The translations under genes were made by a program, and so were the position numbers. From Owenia fusiformis (Eukaryota > Annelida > Polychaeta > Sabellida > Oweniidae), in contig CAIIXF020000004.1 in NCBI GenBank assembly GCA_903813345.2, positions 7,151,525-7,215,524 of the forward strand: a stretch of DNA of 64,000 nucleotides, given 5' to 3'. Below are positions 1 through 12,500 of this stretch, in pieces. Every line of letters starts with the position of its first letter. Within the stretch, counting starts at the first letter, position 1. A model generated the notes under the pieces. It did no database searches. It was not told the DNA's origin and saw only the letters and a program-made list of their open reading frames with translations.

Positions 1-59
1 TAAAAATTTTACTGTAGATGGTGGAAATTTTGTGACATAGACTAGTGCACAGAACTGGT

Positions 60-427
60 AAAGTCCATTCATTCAAAATAAGAAATTGGGAGACCATTGT
101 GCAATAATATATGGAAAAGTATATTCATAATGTTTATGAATGACATTTGTATATTTCAGATTTTTTAGTTTTTTGTGCAATAAGCCTGTGCCGTCTTGTA
201 ATTTGAAGAATTTCAGCCATGTTAATCTTATTGGAAATAACATGGCAAAGAAACATCCAAATATAAGAGGCCACACACTTTATAAGCCAAACTAGAAGCA
301 ATCCAACATATACAAATGTCATTCATGTACATTATGAATATACTTTTCCATGTATTATTGCATAATGGTCTCCCAATTTCTTATTTTTGCCGTTCTACTG
401 ACGAAATGAAGCAGTGAAATGGACTTT
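60..427. repeat. Imperfect inverted repeat (fold-back element)
   Basis: The left arm (about 60-155) and right arm (about 308-427) are reverse complements with small gaps. Both contain the block GGGAGACCATTGTGCAATA or a close variant, and an adjoining ATGAATATACTTTTCC segment. No transposase is visible. It looks like a MITE or fold-back element. Positions 428-840, to its right, hold nothing I recognise. Confidence 0.6.
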
Positions 428-840
428 AGTTATGAATTCAACTATGAACTATGTCATTCCTCCTGCTACTGAATATCGTAAAATTTACTTTATGAATTAT
501 TCGTTACAACTTCCTGTTTTCCGAGCAGTCAGGTGCACTGCAGGTGAAAAGTGAAAAAAATTATATCTGACCTACAATAATTTGACCTCGAAATTTACTT
601 CAAATAACAAACGCTGAGTGCATAATTGTGTGCTCCACTTATAACCCATGTGTTATCTTACCTTCTAGATATGATTTGTACTCTTCAAAGACAGATTCAT
701 TGACGAATATTAACTAATAGTGGAGATCAGAAAAGTTTAGGTGACCTATTGAATGCTACTGGATTACGCCAAGATGGAATATCTCGAATCACGAAATAGT
801 ATACATTGGCTTTCAGATCACCAACCGTGAAGTAGGTACT

Positions 841-1140
841 TTAGGTCCAGGGGCGGATCTGGGAACCAACGGGGGGGGGGAAAGTTCTGGTCTGAGAAAA
901 AGGCTTCCGCGCTTTAGCGGGAAAAAGCTTGGGACCTCAAACCAAAAAGTGGGCCCAAATTATTAATTTTCGAGGACCATTTACTTCAAAATTTGGCCTA
1001 AAATTAAAAAATAAGGCCTTAGAAGGCCTATTTATGACCAAAAATGCCCACTTTTTGAGGCTCTAAGGACGTTTGCTCAAAATATTTCCTGTCCAACCCA
1101 GGGGGTAGACCCCCCCCCCCCCCCCCATCAAGCTCCGCCA
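841..1140. repeat. Dispersed repeat with G and C homopolymer tracts
   Basis: The segment starts near GGGCGGATCTGGGAACCAAC and runs through AAGTGGGCCCAAATT to a long C tract at about 1110-1126. A related copy lies at 33835-34075 and a short one at 21411-21485, so this is a dispersed family. It has no coding potential. The homopolymer runs of nine or more G and about sixteen C may be unstable or mis-sequenced. Confidence 0.6.
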
Positions 1141-1194
1141 GTGATGTCTGTTTGTCATGGGCTTTCAAGAGACTCACATTTTTTTATTTTATAT

Positions 1195-1670
1195 AGAGTC
1201 ACTAGTACGGCCTAACCTAGAATATGTTAGTGCAGCATGGGATCCTTACCGCCAGAAGGATATCAACATGCTGGAACCGAGGTACAAAGGAGAGCAGCCA
1301 AATGTCACTCTAGGGAACCAGGCTGTGTCACCCAAGCTCTCCAACACCTGCAGTGGGAATCACTACTATCCCGTAGGGATGCTTCTAGACTTTCCCTCTT
1401 CTACGAAGGAACCCACATTTTAGCTGCCACCACTAGTCTCCCGGGGACTAGTCTATACCCACATACTTCAGCCCTCAAATAAACACAAACACTAGACAGT
1501 TCCATCCATCCAAATTCATCCAACCAGCCAGAACGGATGCATACAAGTTTAGTTACTTTCCAAGGACAATAGTAAAATGGAACACTCTACCTAGTGATAT
1601 TTTAGACAGTGATAGCCTATCCAGTTTTAAATCTTCTGTCAGCAAGCAGCTTACTGGCAATTAAGCTCAG
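1195..1670 (+). mobile_element. 5'-truncated LINE (non-LTR retrotransposon) 3' end
   Basis: Translation across two frames gives a reverse-transcriptase C-terminal tail typical of jockey/CR1-type LINEs. It has a RPNLEYVSAAWDP block (about 1215-1255), a QRRAAK...LQWESLLSRR block in another frame (about 1285-1375), and a terminal PRTIVKWNTLPSDI block (about 1563-1605). At least one frameshift (near 1280) separates the first two blocks. There is no RT catalytic core or endonuclease, so this is a dead 5'-truncated copy. Confidence 0.7.
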
Positions 1671-1708
1671 TTGTATTTTAGCACTGAATAGGTCTATGGT
1701 ACCCCCCT

Positions 1709-2508
1709 ATCACACCAAACTAGTTCTTACCCGTTCTTGCCAGTCCTACGAAAACGTCGTAAAACGGGCTCAATCTGGCTGTGGTCGGGAAATATGTCTG
1801 AAATAATTAGCTTCTTCGTTCTTAAACAGTCTTCAATACGTCCATCTCGTTCGCAGTTCGTTCAGGTCGCACCACGTCGGTGTGCAACGTCGTGAAACGC
1901 GTCCCTTAGTCTAGAAGGTCAACATGACCTGATTACAGAACGGTATGGTCGCCATCGAATTTTGAATCGATTCAAAATTCTAAAATCACATTCCCGTCTG
2001 AGAACGTTCATAAAGTTCGTAAAAAGACCTTAGAAAGTTGCAGCTACGTTCATTCCGTTCGCACACAGTTTAAAACCAGATTTGAAGAACGCAGTGGCAA
2101 CTTGTTTGGTGTGATAGCTATTTTTGCTAACTCGTTCATAAGCAGTGTTAGCCTAAATACGTTCTTAATCACTTTAGACCCGTTTGCAAGTAGTTCTACC
2201 TCGTTCTCAACACGTTCTCAGACAGTTCAAGTCGTTGTTAAAACGTCCCTAGTAGGATTGAAGTACGACGGTTCCGTTCGTAGTACGTCCAGCTCGTCGT
2301 TAGTACGTTGTCACTCGTTCTAATTGTAGAACGTGACGACCACGAGAACATTTTGAGCATTGTCTAAGTTCTAGAGGACCTACCCGTTCGAGTACGTTCG
2401 ATGAAGTTTGTAAATAGATCCCAAACGGTTCTTAGTAGGTCCAGTCCGTTCGTACACAGTTGAAGCCCGTTTTCAAGAACGTAGTGAGAACTAGTTTGGT
2501 GTGATTTC
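1709..2508. mobile_element. DNA transposon-like element with CACACCAAACTAGTTC termini
   Basis: The left end (1711) reads CACACCAAACTAGTTC and the right end (about 2490-2506) carries its inverse GAACTAGTTTGGTGTG. A further internal inverse copy sits at about 2104-2113. Part of the same family recurs at 52469-52990. It contains many TACGTTC/GTTCGT motifs. No transposase is recognised, so it is probably a non-autonomous TIR element. A fragment repeating its 2300-2360 segment follows at about 2558-2610. Confidence 0.55.
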
Positions 2509-2675
2509 AGTTTACATTTTAAAATGAGTTGTAAACCATAGATCTATTTTTTTAAATGTTAAGTACGTTGTCACTCGTTCTGATTGCAGAACGTGACGAT
2601 CATCAGAAAATTTTGAGCGGCCGTAGATTTCTACACTTGGCGTTGCCATGATATTTCTGCGCTCTCATACTTTTG

Positions 2676-3053
2676 CAGTCACATTTCCCACGGCAGCCGC
2701 ACGGTGGATTTTAAATTTCTGTTGATAAATAATACTTTTTTTCATTTTATTTACATCGGGACAATTTATAAATGTAGTGCTAGGATGTAATATCAAATGA
2801 AAAGTGACCGTGAAACATTGACAAATAATGATTCAATCTTGTTGAGCCAGTTGATTTCTACGGGGACCTCAGAAATGAACAAATATTATAACTACGAGTT
2901 ATAATTTCTACGGCGACCCTGCGGCCTGTAAAAAACTGGATACGCCGTACGGAGGCCGCAAGGCGAGCGTAGTTTCCCTACGCTCGCCGCAGAAATACAC
3001 TGATTTAATTGATCTGCGGTCGACTTACGGCCGCCGTGCGACAAATGTGACTG
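2676..3053. mobile_element. MITE with AGTCACATTT ends and GC-rich CGGCCGTACGG arms
   Basis: The left end CAGTCACATTT (2676-2686) is matched by AAATGTGACTG (3043-3053) in inverse. The subterminal sequence is rich in CGGCAGCCGCACGG-type motifs at one end and CGGCCGCCGTGCG at the other. Related termini occur at 9871, 11678 and 48657. There is no coding capacity. 3054-3734 holds nothing recognisable. Confidence 0.55.
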
Positions 3054-3734
3054 GGGTGTTAATTACAACAGTATACGTGTTGCTTTGTATTTACCAAGAC
3101 GAGGAACCCTTCTAAAGGCAATTAAATCAAGGTTCAAAAACTCCAAAAAGTAGCCCTAACACCATTTCATCATCAGCACGTCATAAACTCGACGATATCA
3201 TCGGATCTCAACAGATTTTACTCAAGTAATGTTCGGATTCTGAGATCCTTTACTCAAGATATTTTCGGATCTTTTATTTATAATATTACTCATCGATCAC
3301 ATCGAGTCCGAAGTCCGATAACATCGGCTCTTTTAGGACAGCTTTTATGACAGCTTTTGCTGTTCAAAAGTGCTATTTTGACCTCATAATTTGACCCTTA
3401 AGTTAATATATTATGCATATGACATACATTTACCGGCCCAAATGTCTTATGTATGGCTCGTTATCAATTAAAGCGAGTACGAATGAGAAAAACAAATCGA
3501 AAACCGTCATACGTTTTACTTTTGTGTATCTTCCCTTGATCTGCTCAGTTGCTAATTGAAGAGAACATAACAACTCGTGTTGGTGCAATTATTTTATTTT
3601 AATGTAAAATAATAATGATAATAATATCAATAAGCCTTATCTCTTAATTTGTACATAAAAAATATATTTCAACTAAAATTCTGGGCCAATTCCGGCGGTA
3701 GGTTGTGTATAGGCGGGTAGACTTTCCCCCGTGA

Positions 3735-4206
3735 TATAGCTTAGATGGTGTTTATTAACACGTATTGAAGATTGGAGAGGATTAATGTGCAGCATGGTAT
3801 TGCATATGAAATATGAGAGTAGAAAAAGCACAATTTGATAACGAAATCACACAATTTGACCATGGATCACCACATTTAATCATGAGATCATCACTTTTGA
3901 TCACAGAACCACCACATTTGATCATTGTTTACTTCAATCCTTGCTTATTCACGAGTACCAACACTTTTAAAAATAAATACAAAAATCAATTCTATTAGAT
4001 TGACATATGGGGCGAATGTCTTTTAAATAATGATACATAGCGCATTAATGGCGAGAACGCAGCCAGTCTATGCCCTATAGCTGCAATTTAACACTTTGAT
4101 GGTCGTATATAAACTGATGTGGCGACAAAACAATATCCAAGGATCAAATACACCTCCAAAGGTAAAGTAGTCGTGTGTAAAATCTTTTACTTTTTTCGGT
4201 TAATCT
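3735..4206. repeat. Dispersed repeat, copy 1 (partner at 18225-18670)
   Basis: It begins TATAGCTTAGATGGTG and ends near a TTTTTCGGTTAAT block. The copy at 18225-18670 matches almost throughout, including the stretch GGATCAAATACACCTCC, in the same orientation. A short open frame inside (3813-3998) is not conserved as a protein in the other copy. 4207-5289 is AT-rich with nothing recognisable. Confidence 0.65.
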
Positions 4207-5289
4207 AATTTTCACATTTCTATAATTGTAAATTTAATACTACAAGGGATTTTATAATTTTTGACGCAAAATAGGATAATGTTTTTTCCTTGGTAATTGG
4301 CGCAAATGGCCTTGTTAAAGAAATGATCCGTGGTAATGCTACGCTATGCGTAAACCCAATTTTAACAAAATTAAAGCAAATTTTATCCAAATATTATTGG
4401 TCTTGATAAGTTTCAGAAATTTTTTCAGAAAAAGTTATTTTGGGTGTCATCAGTGTTTTGATGTTCAGATATATGAATTTCCTGCCGTTACATATTCAAT
4501 CCCTGTTTTAAATAATATGCTCTCGTCTATATCAGTAAAAGGTAACGGTCATCACATTCTCTTCCAAATTACTTTGTGGATAATTCGGCTTTGAAATTTC
4601 TAGTATTTCAAGCTTATATGACCTAGAAACTTCGGAAGCTATTGACGTGTCGCAAAAAGGTGGCGCATTTGTTTTTTAAGGGTATCGCGTGAATGTAACT
4701 TTGATTCCCCGGATTATAAGATACTATTCTAATTAAAGTTATATATCATTTTAAAGCTGTTTCGATAAAGATTTTAGATCAACTACACTCCGTTCACATT
4801 TTTTGCGCGTTCGTTTTTAAAAAAGAGTTTTTTACCAAAACATCTGGCAAATATCCCATGTTGACACGTTACATTTTGAATTATTTTTCGTCTTTAAACG
4901 CTCATAACTCAAACAATATATGACTATTATACTTATTTTTCGTCTTGATAAAGGTAGATGGAAGTTTTATTTCAAAGGATGAATTTTAGTAAGCGTCCCA
5001 TATTGTGACGTCATAGAGTCTGAAAAATAGAATCTGTTGACAGCGACCTTTTTTGCTCATTTTTTGGTACCTTCAACTTTTCAGGTGTACATTAAACAAA
5101 AAATACGAGATCAATTTTTAATAAATCATACATGATTATTTTGCTCCTAAACTCTAGTTTATTAATAAATAGTTGATTCTGTTCACAAAAGTATGTGTTT
5201 TCTGTTGTATGTGGAAAAGTGGAGGACGAAAGGTTTTCAAAATTCATTAAAATAGGGCTAATTTACGCCATTCGCCTATTTTCAAGCAC

Positions 5290-5297
5290 AGCAACAC
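5290..5297. repeat. Target-site duplication AGCAACAC, left copy
   Basis: The identical octamer AGCAACAC occurs at 7804-7811, directly outside the right terminus of the element between. An 8-bp duplication is the hallmark of hAT-superfamily insertion. Confidence 0.8.
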
Positions 5298-7803
5298 TAG
5301 GGTGGTCCAAAATATGGCGAAAAACCAACTTTCTTTCGGATCATCTTCCTCATTTGACTTACTGTTGTCCATGACCTAAAACACCTGCACACCAAATTTT
5401 GAGACCCGAATCCCATGGGAAATTTACCCACGCTTCGACTGAAAAATTCGGTTATTTCATGATTTTTTGCTATTTTCGATAAATTGCCATCTCCTTTTTC
5501 CTGGTATAAAATGTTTCCATTTTTTCATAATAAACATTTTTGTAGGACTCTTTATTACTTAATAATACTAGGAGCCCAAACACCAAATTTTGAGACCCAA
5601 ATCCCATGTGAAATTTACCCATGCTTTGACTGAAAAATTGTGATTTTCACAGTTTTGTCCGATTTTCAATAGATTACTGTCTCCATTTTCCTGGTATAAT
5701 ATGTTTCTATTTTTTCTTAATAAATATTTTTGGATGACTCTTTATTACTTCATAATACTAGGAACCCATACACCAAATTTTGAGACCCAAATCCCATGGG
5801 AAATTTACCCATGGTTTGACTGAAAAATTGTGATTTTCACATTTTTTCCGATTTTCAATAAATTGCTGTCTTTATTTTCCTGGTACAATATGTTTTTATA
5901 ATAAACATTTTTGAGGACTCATTATTACTTCATAATACTAAAAACCCATACACCAAATATCCACCAAATTTTGAGACCCAAATCCAATGAGAACGTTACC
6001 CATGCTTTGACTGAAAACTGGTGCTTATGATAGCTTATGATGTCTGTTTTAGGGGCATAATATGTTAATAAACATTATGGTAATTCCTTCTTAATCCAAA
6101 GAAACACCTAAATACCAAGACTTTAAGTCTTATTGAAAGGCGACAAATTCAGTAGTTTGGGGAAAATTTAGGATCTTTTACTTGTTCAGCAACTCAAATG
6201 CCTTGAAGATTTGGTTTGTTGGTTTCAGTAGGGATACATCACAGGACTTTGTTTGGATTTGTGTGAGATGTCATATTCTTTCTCACATCTTTGCAGGGTA
6301 AGGTCAAATATCAAATCTGATTTTCTTTGGAGAAATGATTTTTTGATTGATCAATGTATCAATGGCATGGTCTCTGTTGTAACCAGTAAGCCTGTACCAA
6401 ATCTTCAAGGGATTCGAGCTTCCACTGAGCTTTGTCATTTCTCTGAAAATGTTCATGCCCTGAAAGTACACAATGTAGAAGATAGGAAGAGCAATGAGAA
6501 ACACTTAAGGTAATTCTGTATGTTCAGAAATTTTAAGTGGAGTCCAATGTTATTTCTGGAACTCATTCCATACTTGGTCAGCTCTTTCAATTTTACACTG
6601 AGTTCAAATATGTATTTAGATTATTAGTTGATGGTTAGCAATTTTCTATAATGTACTATGTGCTATGTTTATACACTGTTTGTGCATCTGAATGGAATGA
6701 GTTATGTGTTCCTGAAAAAACACGGGGCTCCAATTAGGAAGCCATTAAAACTGAAAATAAGGAATTACCTTAAAGTTCTATATAACCATCTTTCACGATG
6801 TAACGTATGTAAGGCCAAACAGGATAATTAAGACAACGTGTAATACAATTTATTACAAATTGCACATCACACAACAATGATATGGTGCTCTAAACGACAA
6901 AAATCAAAAGTATATGATCAAAGCAAACGTGAATTTCCCATGGGGTTCAGGTCTAAACATTTGGTACATATTAAATGTATGGGTTCCTAGTATTAAGAAC
7001 GTATTAATGTCCTCCTAAAATGTTTAAAAACTAAATAAAAGATTAATGTTGATCTATTGAAAATAGGAGAAAATTCGCAGAAAATCACAAATTTTTGGTT
7101 GAAGCATGAATTAATTTCTCATGGGGCCAGGGTCTCAAAATTTGGTGCATATTTGGGGTATGGGTTCCTCGTATTATGAAGTAATAAAGAGCTAGTCCTC
7201 CCAAAATATTTATTATAAAAAATAGAAACATATAATACCAGGAAAATAGAGATGTATATGAAATAACCCAATTTTTCAGTCGAAGCGTGGGTAAATTTCC
7301 CATGGGATTTGGGTCTCAAAATTTGATGTATGGGTTCCTAAGTATTATGAAGTAATACAGAGTCATCCAAAAATATTTATTATGAAAAGACATCTACCAT
7401 TTTATACCAGGAAAATGGAGATGGCAATTTATCGAAAATAGCAAAAAATCATGAAATAACCGAATTTTTCAGTCGAAGCGTGGGTAAATTTCCCATGGGA
7501 TTTGGGTCTCAACATTTGGTGTATGGGTTCCTAGTATTATGAAGTAATAAAGAGTCCTACAAAAATGTTTATTATGAAAAAATAGAAACATATTATACCA
7601 GGAAAAGGGAGATGACAATTTATCGAAAATAGCAAAAAATCATGAAATAACCGAATTTTCAGTCGAAGCGTGGGTAGATTTCCCATGTGATTTGGGTCTT
7701 AAAATTTGGTGTGCAGGTGTTTTAGGTCATGGACAACAGTAAGTGAAATGAGGAAGATGATCTGAAACAAAGTTGGTTTTTCGCCATATTTTGGACCACC
7801 CTA
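5298..7803. mobile_element. 2.5-kb palindromic non-autonomous hAT-like element
   Basis: The terminal inverted repeats begin TAGGGTGGTCCAAAATATGG and extend into a much longer inverted arm. The left subterminal half carries about four copies of a roughly 190-bp unit (each with a CCAAATTTTGAGACCC block, near 5393, 5582, 5772 and 5965). The right half carries about five inverse copies (near 6948, 7131, 7311, 7505 and 7695). It is flanked by the 8-bp duplication AGCAACAC. The 8-bp TSD and TAGGG-type terminus point to hAT. No hAT transposase motif (RW or the C-terminal dimerisation block) was recognised, so it is probably mobilised in trans. Confidence 0.75.
6253..6513 (+). CDS. Unexplained 86-codon open frame in the centre of the hAT-like element
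   Basis: This is the only non-repetitive part of the element. The frame on + ends in HLR and stop, and an AAG|GTAATT splice-donor-like site lies at the same point. Acceptor-like polypyrimidine-AG sites precede it at about 6228 and 6298. The predicted peptide resembles no family I know. It could be a captured exon, a transposase relic or chance. The opposite strand also has a 66-codon frame here, which weakens any claim to coding. Confidence 0.2.
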   Translation: MDLCEMSYSFSHLCRVRSNIKSDFLWRNDFLIDQCINGMVSVVTSKPVPNLQGIRASTELCHFSENVHALKVHNVEDRKSNEKHLR

Positions 7804-7811
7804 AGCAACAC
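7804..7811. repeat. Target-site duplication AGCAACAC, right copy
   Basis: Exact match of 5290-5297, abutting the right terminus of the hAT-like element. 7812-8497 holds nothing recognisable. Confidence 0.8.
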
Positions 7812-8497
7812 GTATATTTATTTCACCTAAAATATCAATTGATTCGTGTTTTATGATGCTCCTAGCCCAGTAACAATATATATATGATATCAGAGTTATT
7901 CGTCTAAAATGTTTTGAGATATAGAGGTAAATGTGGAGGACGAAAGGATTTTCATGTGTGTACATTTTTCTCAAGAATGTCACATTCTATCATGTTAAAA
8001 GCGAGGATCATCTGAATTACGCCACAAAATGTGTAACAATGCGTGCGCGAGCTTTTTGCGACACGTCATTAAATTGTTCCTACCTACCCGACTAGCTTGA
8101 GAGTGAACGAAGAATTCACGTAACCGTGCGGCATTTGAAATATATCGTTGGATCGTGGATTCCCAGAGAGTTGTACAGGAATATTTTTTATCATGTTGAT
8201 AACTATGTATGTCATACGAGCTTGAAATGGTAGAAATGGCAAATCCGAGTATTACAGCAAATTGGTTTTATTCGATGGAAATATAAAAATATCGTAATCT
8301 ACATTTTCCGTCATTTCAAAAGAGGATGTAACGGCCGTCCCCTTTTCCTGATGATGACGGGTAATATTGTTTGTATTGGAGATTGAATGTGTAATGCTGA
8401 AAAATACAAATATTTGAAAATCAAAAGACCAACAATTTTTAGTTCGAGAAATAGTTCTCCCAAAAATTTCTCCAAAAGTCACTACAAATAATATTTT

Positions 8498-8756
8498 TAA
8501 ACTTTGAATGGTACTTTTAGAATTTGGAAGTACATGTACTTATCGCAACATACCATAAAACAAATTTCAAATATATGAGCAAGTGAGCGTAGCGAAAGAG
8601 TGAATATATCATATACTCACAGAGTATAAAAACACGATATACAGAATGAACATTATATAAACTCATAATACACTATTGCTCATATATTTGAAATTTGTTT
8701 TATGGTATGTTGCGATAAGTACTTCCAAATTCTAAAAGTACCATTCAAAGTTTATA
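8498..8756. repeat. Inverted repeat with about 80-bp arms
   Basis: The left arm (about 8498-8583) and the right arm (about 8676-8753) are near-perfect inverse copies. Shared blocks include CTTATCGCAACATACC and CAAATTTCAAATATATGAGC. The loop is about 90 bp and contains the motif GAGCGTAGCGAAAGAGTG. A MITE or fold-back is likely. 8757-9564 holds nothing beyond scattered GTGGTATA motifs at 9388-9530. Confidence 0.65.
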
Positions 8757-9574
8757 AAATACTTAGATTTGGGCGAAAATGGCCAAATTTCAGTCAAAAT
8801 CCTCGGGACATAGGGCCTTTGACGTAGATTTAGTCAATGATGCAACTCTTAGTAGAATGTGTGCCATATAGGGAATGAAAGCTGTCAGACGTATAATTTT
8901 CTTCAATAAACTCAGAGATAGTCAGGTTAGATTTGTGACGTCACAGTGGCAAAGTCAGAATAGCATATTTAGACGTATTTGAGGTAGGGCAAATTAACCC
9001 TTTCTAGCCTGAATGGATAAATTTTTCACATATTCAGCCAGTTCCGACGTTTTTATGCATTTTTGAACTAAAAATGATATTTGCTGCCAAAAAAAGTTGC
9101 AGAGACAAAAATCAGTGTGATGTCATAAAACATTAAGGTATGAGGTTCCATATCCATCCACCAAAAGGTATGACCCCTATATAGTCCATTTAAAAACTTG
9201 TGGTTTTGTTCTAAATAACGCCATAGTTGGCTTCTCGGGTACCTAGTATGCCACTATTTGGTATCAAAATAAAGAGGAAGAGTTCAACTGTCATTTGAAT
9301 TACGAAAATAACGATGTAGGTCAAAAATAGTTCAATAGCAGTAAAAGTCTTTCTATATTGATTAGTTCCCAAAATGCACTTCTACAGTGGTATACGCTAG
9401 AGTGGTATACGGTGGAGTGTAAACGATGACGATATACCACTCTCCATTATATAGTGTTGTTATAGACACCTGTTATACAACTATAATTGGACTTAGAGTG
9501 GTATAATCTGCTTTCTACGTGGTATATAACATCCATACGTATTATTTATTTATTGTATTTGCAGAAAAGTAAGG

Positions 9575-12500
9575 ATGTTGCCCCTTGTTCTTTTGTTCGC
9601 CACCGCCCTGGCCAGTGGGCCCCCAGTCGACATTGACGACCCAGGTAGGACATTAAATATTCCAAAGTCAAGGACTCATTTATCTGTAGTGACCAGTCGG
9701 AACCAGTTGTTCCCGTTATTACTATTTACCATTGAGCAATGTTCGATGTCCTTAGTAATGGTGTTGTCATGGACACATGTAACCTTATTTTGATATGTAT
9801 TATCAGACATCACGGCGTTTTTTTTTTCAAATTCCACTCAGGTTATTCGAGATATTACACTGTAAAACCTGTCACATTTGCTCTGGGGCGACCGTACGTC
9901 GTTAGACGGAGAAAATCTACCGTCACCTGATATCTCAATATGGCGTGTCCAGTTTTTACAGGCCGTAGAGTTGCCGTCTACATATCGTAGTTACATAAAA
10001 GTCGTAAACCCGTAGGGTGCCACGGTGGCCTTACATCGTACATACTGTCGATTTGCGATTTATTTGGATAAGAATCGCCGTATGGACGCCATACGGTGAC
10101 CTTGCATTATCTTTTAAAATGCCGTACGGCAACCGTAGTTTCTCTGTTTCTACAAAAATAGCCTACGTCATACGGCTTCCGTAGCATTAAGGACAAAAAA
10201 TAAGCGAACTTTTCGGATTTACAATTTCTCTTCTACTGGCAATGCCATATCCACGGTCACATACTGTAGCAATCAAATATGCTACAATAACCGCAGTGTG
10301 TATTTTTACTTTGTATCATTATTTTGCAGGAACTTTGTTGGAAGCCAGCTCAGATTAAATGCGCAAACACCCTATACTCCGAAAGATCGTTCTTCTATGA
10401 CAACTTTTCACAACGTTTACACGAAGGCTTTTTAAACTATCCGGGATAGTCGTATTACTGATGAAAACATCTATTCTGTAATCTGTTATTCATCTGTTAT
10501 TCAAATAAGTAGGTCTCGGTAATGCTTTGTTTTAAAAAGTCTAAAATATTTCTTTGAACGTCCCGGAGCTCAGTGGTAAGTCCCCCGGAGCAGATCAACT
10601 GCAATTGATAATAAAAACGTTTTGCTGGATATAAATCCTATATAAATACAAGCGACTGTAACGTATTTTGTAAAGTTCAGACGGCTTGATGACAATTAGG
10701 CCTTCTTTATTTGAAGCTTAATACCATATGATTTTTCAATGTTTTTTATTATGTAATTTATTTGCTAAGCATATCATGACATTAACATGAAAATGGAGAG
10801 CAAGTAAACTGGAACGATAACAATTTGAATTCTATACAATCTCCAAGATGAGTGGAGTAAATCTGAAAAAAACAAAATCGTTTTTTGCAATGATTGCTTT
10901 TTCTTTGAAAAAGTGATGGGTAATAAATACTGAACAAATGAAAGAATGAATAAATTTGAACAAATGCTTGTGTTTATAAATGATATACGCTTTTAAATAA
11001 TTTATTTCACAACGTTTTTAATTATTTAACACAATTATTTTCGGGGACTTCCCAGCCCCAGGGACGTCCCAAGAAATATTTTAAATTTTTATTGAAATAA
11101 AACAAAACAGAGATGTACACATTTGAAAGAACATGTGTTTTATCAATATTACGACGATTCCAGATATTTATTCGTCAATGTTGTAAAAATCATACAGAGT
11201 ATGGGACGTCTGCATTGTTTACAATAACTTTCAATAACTTTGTATTGGACCAGAACTGGCTTAAAAAAAATCCTACAAAGGACTGATTTAGCCATTGCCC
11301 AAGATGGGTTATTTTGTCCGAGAAGAATCAGCTTTTAAGTTAATTGTGCGAAATTATTGTTATTTCTAAATGTAAAATCTCATGCTCTGGGGTCTTCCGA
11401 CAATTAAATCTCATCCCGTGCCTAAGGTTGCCAAACGTTTTGAGGGAAGTGTAACTTCATGATGACATGTTTTTAACAAAATAAGCCTCTCGTGTTCATC
11501 ATAACAAATATCAATTCATTTACTGCTCATATATGTAGTTTTCAAATAGCACAATAATTTAATGTTTCTGGTTGAGGCATTTTTCCGGAAAATGATATTT
11601 TGGAAAATCCTGACCGGGGGTTCGTTCGAACCCACCGAACCCCCGCTGCGTATACGGCTATGCTAGAGCAAATGTGACCGAGGCGTTAGTCTGATCCTAA
11701 CACGGACACCTCGTGCAACAAATCATCAATTATTAACATACTTGCTTCGTTTCAAAAATATAAAAACAGACCGGATTACGTTATTAGTTTACCTATCCAT
11801 GAGTAATTGAAGAAAAGTATTGGTAAATGAATATACAATCACAATGGCTGTATTTTAGATTCCTGTTTGGCGACTGGTTATCTACCTGGTATAGACTTTG
11901 GAGAGGACTGTTGTTCGTTTGTTGTCTGTGATGACGCACAACTGAACAAGACTGGATACGTAGGTGAGTGATAAGTTGCTTGTTATAGCGAATACAACTG
12001 AACAAGACTGGATACGTAGGTGAGTGATAAGTTGCTTGTTATAGCGAATAACTGAAAGACTGGATACGTAGGTGAGTGATACGTTGCTTGTTATAGCGCA
12101 TAACTGAAAGACTGGATACGTAGGTGAGTGATAAGTTGCTTGTTATGGCGTATAACTGAACAAGACTGGATACGTAGGTGAGTGATAAGTTGCTTGTTAT
12201 AGCGCATAACTGAAAGACTGGATACGTAGGTGAGTGATAAGTTGCTTGTTATAGCGTATAACTGAACAAGACTGGATACGTAGGTGAGTGATAAGTTGCT
12301 TGTTATAGCGAATACAACTGAACAAGACTGGATACGTAGGTGAGTGATAAGTTGCTTGTTATAGCGAATAACTGAAAGACTGGATACGTAGGTGAGTGAT
12401 ACGTTGCTTGTTATAGCGCATAACTGAAAGACTGGATACGTAGGTGAGTGATAAGTTGCTTGTTATAGTGTATAACTGAACAAGACTGGATACGTAGGTG

